Assembly: GCA_902778205.1 (NCBI GenBank)
Contig: CACYWX010000101.1
Span: 1-9,371, forward strand
DNA: 9,371 bases
Source: an uncultured Ruminococcus sp.
Lineage (GTDB): Bacteria > Bacillota > Clostridia > Oscillospirales > CAG-272
Direction: 5' to 3'
Positions within the stretch are counted from its first letter, which is position 1, and each line of letters begins with the position of its first letter. The position numbers and the translations under genes were made by a program. The notes under the pieces are model-generated. The model ran no database searches. It was not told the DNA's origin and was given only the letters and a program-made list of their open reading frames with translations. Positions 7,134 through 9,371 of the stretch are shown piece by piece.

Positions 7134-7137
7134 AGTT

Positions 7138-8976
7138 ATGCCAGGCGAAAAACAGGCTGAAAAGCCGACGACACAGGAAAGGCTGAAACAGATCACGGAC
7201 AAGATCGAAGCGGGGATCCGGGACCTGTTCGCCAGCGATCAGTACAGGGCGTACCTGTCCACGATGTCCCGCTTCCATCAGTACAGCTTCAACAATTCCG
7301 TCTTGATTTACCTGCAGAATCCGAAGGCCACCCGCGTTGCCAGCTACACGAAGTGGAAGGATTCCTTCGGACGGCAGGTGAAACGGGGCGAGCACGGGAT
7401 CACCATCATCGCCCCGACGCCGTATAAGAAAAAGATCGAGGACGTCAAACGGGACCCGGACACCCATCTGCCCCTTCTGGACAAGGACGGACGGGAGATC
7501 ACCGAGGAGAGGATCATCACCATCCCGTATTTCAAGCCGGTATTCGTGTTCGACGTTTCGCAGACGGAGGGACGCCCCCTGCCGCAGATCGTCCATGACC
7601 TGACCGGGAACGTGGAGCATTACGAAGCGTTCCTCGAAGCGATGAAGCGGTCCTCCCCGGTTCCGGTCCTCTTCGATCCGGACGTGCGGGGGGACGGGTT
7701 TTACAGTTCGGTGGACCGGGAAATCCATATCCGCGAGGGCATGAGCGAGGTACAGACGGTATGCGCGCTGGCTCACGAAATGGCCCACGCCTCCCTGCAC
7801 AACACCGGTGCGGGAAGCATGGACGAACGGGACGCGGCCAGATACGAGCGGGCGGACATTCTCGGCGTGGACGCGCTGTATTCGGAGGACTGGATCTCCC
7901 CGGACAAGGTTCCGGAGGGCATGTACCGGTACAGTCTCCGGGGCGGACGGGAGGGAGATCCGGGTCTCCCCTGCGCGGTGGAAAACGGCGTGACGGTGAA
8001 CTTCACGGGCTGTCTGCTCACGCTGGAGCCCCTCCCCATCCCGGAATCCGGCGCGCTGGAAATCGGCGCAGAGGATCTTGGCTTCCGGGGAGAGGAGATC
8101 ACGGCGGCGGAGTTCCGGTGGGAGAACCGCAAGGACCGGAGGACGCAGGAGGTGGAGGCGGAAAGTGTGTCCTACGCCGTCTGCCAGTATTACGGGATCG
8201 AGACCGCGGCGAACAGCTTCGGCTACATCGCGGAGTGGTCGAAAAGCCATGAGCTGAAAGAGCTGAAGGAGAGCCTCGAAACCATCAACCGGACCGCCGC
8301 AAAGATGATCGGGGACATCGACCGGAACTTTTCCGAAATCTGCAAGGAGCGCGGGATCGTGACAGAAGCGAGGGGGGAGGAACCCGCTCCGGAAGACCCG
8401 GCCCGCGCCGTCGAGGACGCGTTCCGGAAAGCCCCGGACAAGGCGTTTCTGATCTACCAGCTGCGGGAGGATTCCCCCGCGGAGCTGCGATTCATGGGGC
8501 TGTCCCGTCTTCAAAACCCGCCCGACAAGGCCAACTATGCGCCGGTCTACGCGGGAAACCTGAATCCGGAAACGGATCTTTCGGACGGGACGAGCCGGAT
8601 GCTGGCTCTGGAAGACCTCTATTCTCAGTTCAACGCGGACGAAAAACCGGAGGGCTTCAGCGGGCATTCCCTGTCCGTCAGCGACGTGATCGCCTTGAAG
8701 AACGACGGCGCGGTATCGTATCACTACTGCGACAGCGTGGGATTCCGGGAGCTTCCGGATTTCATCAAGCCGGAAAACTATCTGAGAAACGCGGAATTGC
8801 AAATGGAAGACGACCCCGGCATGATCGACGGGATCATCAACAACGGGAGGCGGGAACAGAACGCGCTGGAGACAGAAAAGCGCGTGTCCGTCATGGCGAA
8901 GCTGCGGGAAGCGGAACGGAAGCCGAAACCGCCGAAAAAAGCAAAGGAGACGAAAAAAGATGAACCTCACCTATGA
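7138..8976 (+). CDS. ArdC-like antirestriction/metalloprotease protein with inserted LPD28-like domain and YodL-DUF4316 C-terminus
   Basis: The 612-residue multidomain protein probably protects or establishes transferred DNA in the recipient (inferred from ArdC). Residues about 10-145 are an ArdC N-terminal type, ssDNA-binding domain: SRFHQYSFNNSVLIY at 44-58, KRGEHGITIIAP, and KPVFVFDVSQTEG at 133-145. A zinc-protease helix HEMAH follows at 213-217. A further ligand is expected in the EVEAESVSYAVCQYYGIET segment (E340 or E342). Between them, about 240-326, lies a region resembling LPD28 (ILGVDALYS, KVPEGMYRYSLRGG, ITAAEF). A YodL-type domain runs from about 435 to 541 (KAFLIYQLRED, YAPVYAGNL, GHSLSVSDVIALKNDG). 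DUF4316 runs from 542 to 612 (FIKPENYL, MIDGIINNG, basic tail). It lies directly after a terminator and overlaps TTRAP by 17 bases. Domain limits are by eye; the overall class is secure, the biochemical role less so. Confidence 0.88.
   Translation: MPGEKQAEKPTTQERLKQITDKIEAGIRDLFASDQYRAYLSTMSRFHQYSFNNSVLIYLQNPKATRVASYTKWKDSFGRQVKRGEHGITIIAPTPYKKKIEDVKRDPDTHLPLLDKDGREITEERIITIPYFKPVFVFDVSQTEGRPLPQIVHDLTGNVEHYEAFLEAMKRSSPVPVLFDPDVRGDGFYSSVDREIHIREGMSEVQTVCALAHEMAHASLHNTGAGSMDERDAARYERADILGVDALYSEDWISPDKVPEGMYRYSLRGGREGDPGLPCAVENGVTVNFTGCLLTLEPLPIPESGALEIGAEDLGFRGEEITAAEFRWENRKDRRTQEVEAESVSYAVCQYYGIETAANSFGYIAEWSKSHELKELKESLETINRTAAKMIGDIDRNFSEICKERGIVTEARGEEPAPEDPARAVEDAFRKAPDKAFLIYQLREDSPAELRFMGLSRLQNPPDKANYAPVYAGNLNPETDLSDGTSRMLALEDLYSQFNADEKPEGFSGHSLSVSDVIALKNDGAVSYHYCDSVGFRELPDFIKPENYLRNAELQMEDDPGMIDGIINNGRREQNALETEKRVSVMAKLREAERKPKPPKKAKETKKDEPHL
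8943..8949 (+). promoter_or_regulatory. Shine-Dalgarno site for the TTRAP gene
   Basis: AAAGGAG lies inside the end of the ArdC-like gene, ten bases before ATG 8960, and supports this start despite the 17-base overlap between the two genes. Confidence 0.65.
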
Positions 8977-9193
8977 AGAAAGAATGCTCATGGCGATCTG
9001 CAATACCGGGAGCCGGGAGGGACTGATCGACAAACTTGCGGATATGCGCTCCTATCTCGAGCCGGAGGAAGATGAGCTTATCGCCCTGATCGATTCGGCT
9101 GTCGGCAAGCTGGAAGCGATGAGTGACGAAGAGTTTGACATGCTCGACCTGACGCCGGATTTTGACGAAGAGGAGGAAACCGATGCCGGATAA
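8960..9193 (+). CDS. Transposon-transfer assisting protein (TTRAP family)
   Basis: The 77-residue acidic protein fits the TTRAP family of Gram-positive conjugative transposons. The pattern is an N-terminal FT/TYEE-like helix (NLTYEERMLMAICNTGSREG), then LIDKLADMRSYLEPEEDEL, a helix ending GKLEAMSDEEFDML, and the typical end DLTPDFDEEEE. It is all-helical and probably cytoplasmic. The family name comes from its association with transfer; the mechanism is not known. It overlaps the genes on both sides (17 bases upstream, 11 downstream), as expected for coupled expression. It is not fused or truncated. Confidence 0.85.
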   Translation: MNLTYEERMLMAICNTGSREGLIDKLADMRSYLEPEEDELIALIDSAVGKLEAMSDEEFDMLDLTPDFDEEEETDAG

Positions 9194-9371
9194 GATACAG
9201 ACCTATCGGGAACTGGCAGAGACGACCGCGCTCGGATTCACCCGCGATCTCGACCGCTGGACGGGCTTTCTGGAAAGCGCGTCCCGGATGTACAAATACA
9301 GCTATGCGGATCAGGTGCTGATTTACGCGCAGCGTCCGACCGCCACGGCCTGCGCTGAGTATGAGTTATGG
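9183..9371 (+). CDS. Start of large polyvalent protein (SNF2-like helicase/methylase type), cut by window edge
   Basis: Sixty-three codons are present and the frame is open to the right edge. The N-terminus reads MPDKIQTYRELAETTALGFT, then a helix (LDRWTGFLESASRMYKYSY) and ADQVLIYAQRPTATACAEYELW. This opening, and its place directly after TTRAP, are typical of the very large (often over 2,000 residues) helicase or DNA-methylase polyproteins of Tn1549-like ICEs. The ADQVLIYAQRP segment is related to the ArdC N-terminal module. AGGAGG at 9171-9176, six bases before the ATG and inside the TTRAP gene, supports the start. Whether the rest holds helicase, methylase or other LPD domains cannot be seen here. 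Confidence 0.78.
   Translation, partial: MPDKIQTYRELAETTALGFTRDLDRWTGFLESASRMYKYSYADQVLIYAQRPTATACAEYELW

Noticed and set aside
6967..8970. Long open frame (667 codons) on the minus strand opposite the ArdC-like gene
   Set aside because: It mirrors the codon bias of the GC-rich plus-strand gene, crosses the terminator region, has no recognisable domain and is rich in Arg/Pro/His/Leu as expected of an antisense shadow.
1..9371. CRISPR array, tRNA/rRNA gene, insertion sequence, att site or oriT
   Set aside because: No regular spaced repeats, transposase, terminal inverted repeats or RNA-gene signatures were seen; the window is internal to the element and almost fully coding.

Overview
The window is an internal piece of a Tn916/Tn1549-type integrative and conjugative element (ICE) from a Gram-positive host. 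It is most likely a fairly GC-rich member of the Clostridia; by eye the DNA is near 60% GC and GC-rich at third codon positions. The basis is gene content and order: a VirB4-type conjugation ATPase, a membrane-anchored NlpC/P60 hydrolase (CD1108 type), DUF4315, DUF4366 (CD1107 type), topoisomerase III, tiny membrane proteins, an ArdC/YodL/DUF4316 polyprotein-like gene, a transposon-transfer assisting protein (TTRAP), and the start of a very large helicase/polyvalent protein. This matches the conserved transfer backbone of C. difficile CTn-like and Tn1549-like elements. The host species cannot be named from this window.

Layout: every gene is on the + strand, and genes overlap or nearly touch. 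Positions 2-4472 form the mating-channel block: VirB4 missing its N-terminus, the cell-wall hydrolase, a small coiled-coil protein, and a secreted, membrane-anchored Cys-rich protein. Positions 4469-6535 encode topoisomerase III. Positions 6532-7066 hold three small genes, two of them single-pass membrane miniproteins. A strong terminator-like hairpin with a T-tract lies at 7072-7126 and is the only real gap in the gene chain. Positions 7138-9193 hold the ArdC-like antirestriction/metalloprotease fusion and TTRAP. Positions 9183-9371 are the first 63 codons of the large polyvalent helicase-type protein, cut by the window edge.

How the genes fit together (inference from family knowledge): VirB4 powers assembly of the channel and substrate transfer, and the NlpC/P60 protein opens the peptidoglycan for the channel. 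The DUF4315 and DUF4366 proteins are obligate neighbours of unknown role. TopB resolves topology of the circular or single-stranded intermediate. The ArdC-like protein probably protects incoming DNA in the recipient. Four ATGA stop/start overlaps, plus other overlaps with good Shine-Dalgarno sequences inside the upstream gene, indicate one translationally coupled operon. The hairpin before the ArdC-like gene may divide it into an upstream (transfer) and a downstream (establishment) part.

I do not see a wholly new system here. The points most worth a second look are a likely LPD28-type domain inserted inside the metalloprotease domain of the ArdC-like protein, the terminator or attenuator placed against that gene's ribosome site, the tandem membrane miniproteins, and the repeated ArdC-N-type module in two neighbouring proteins.
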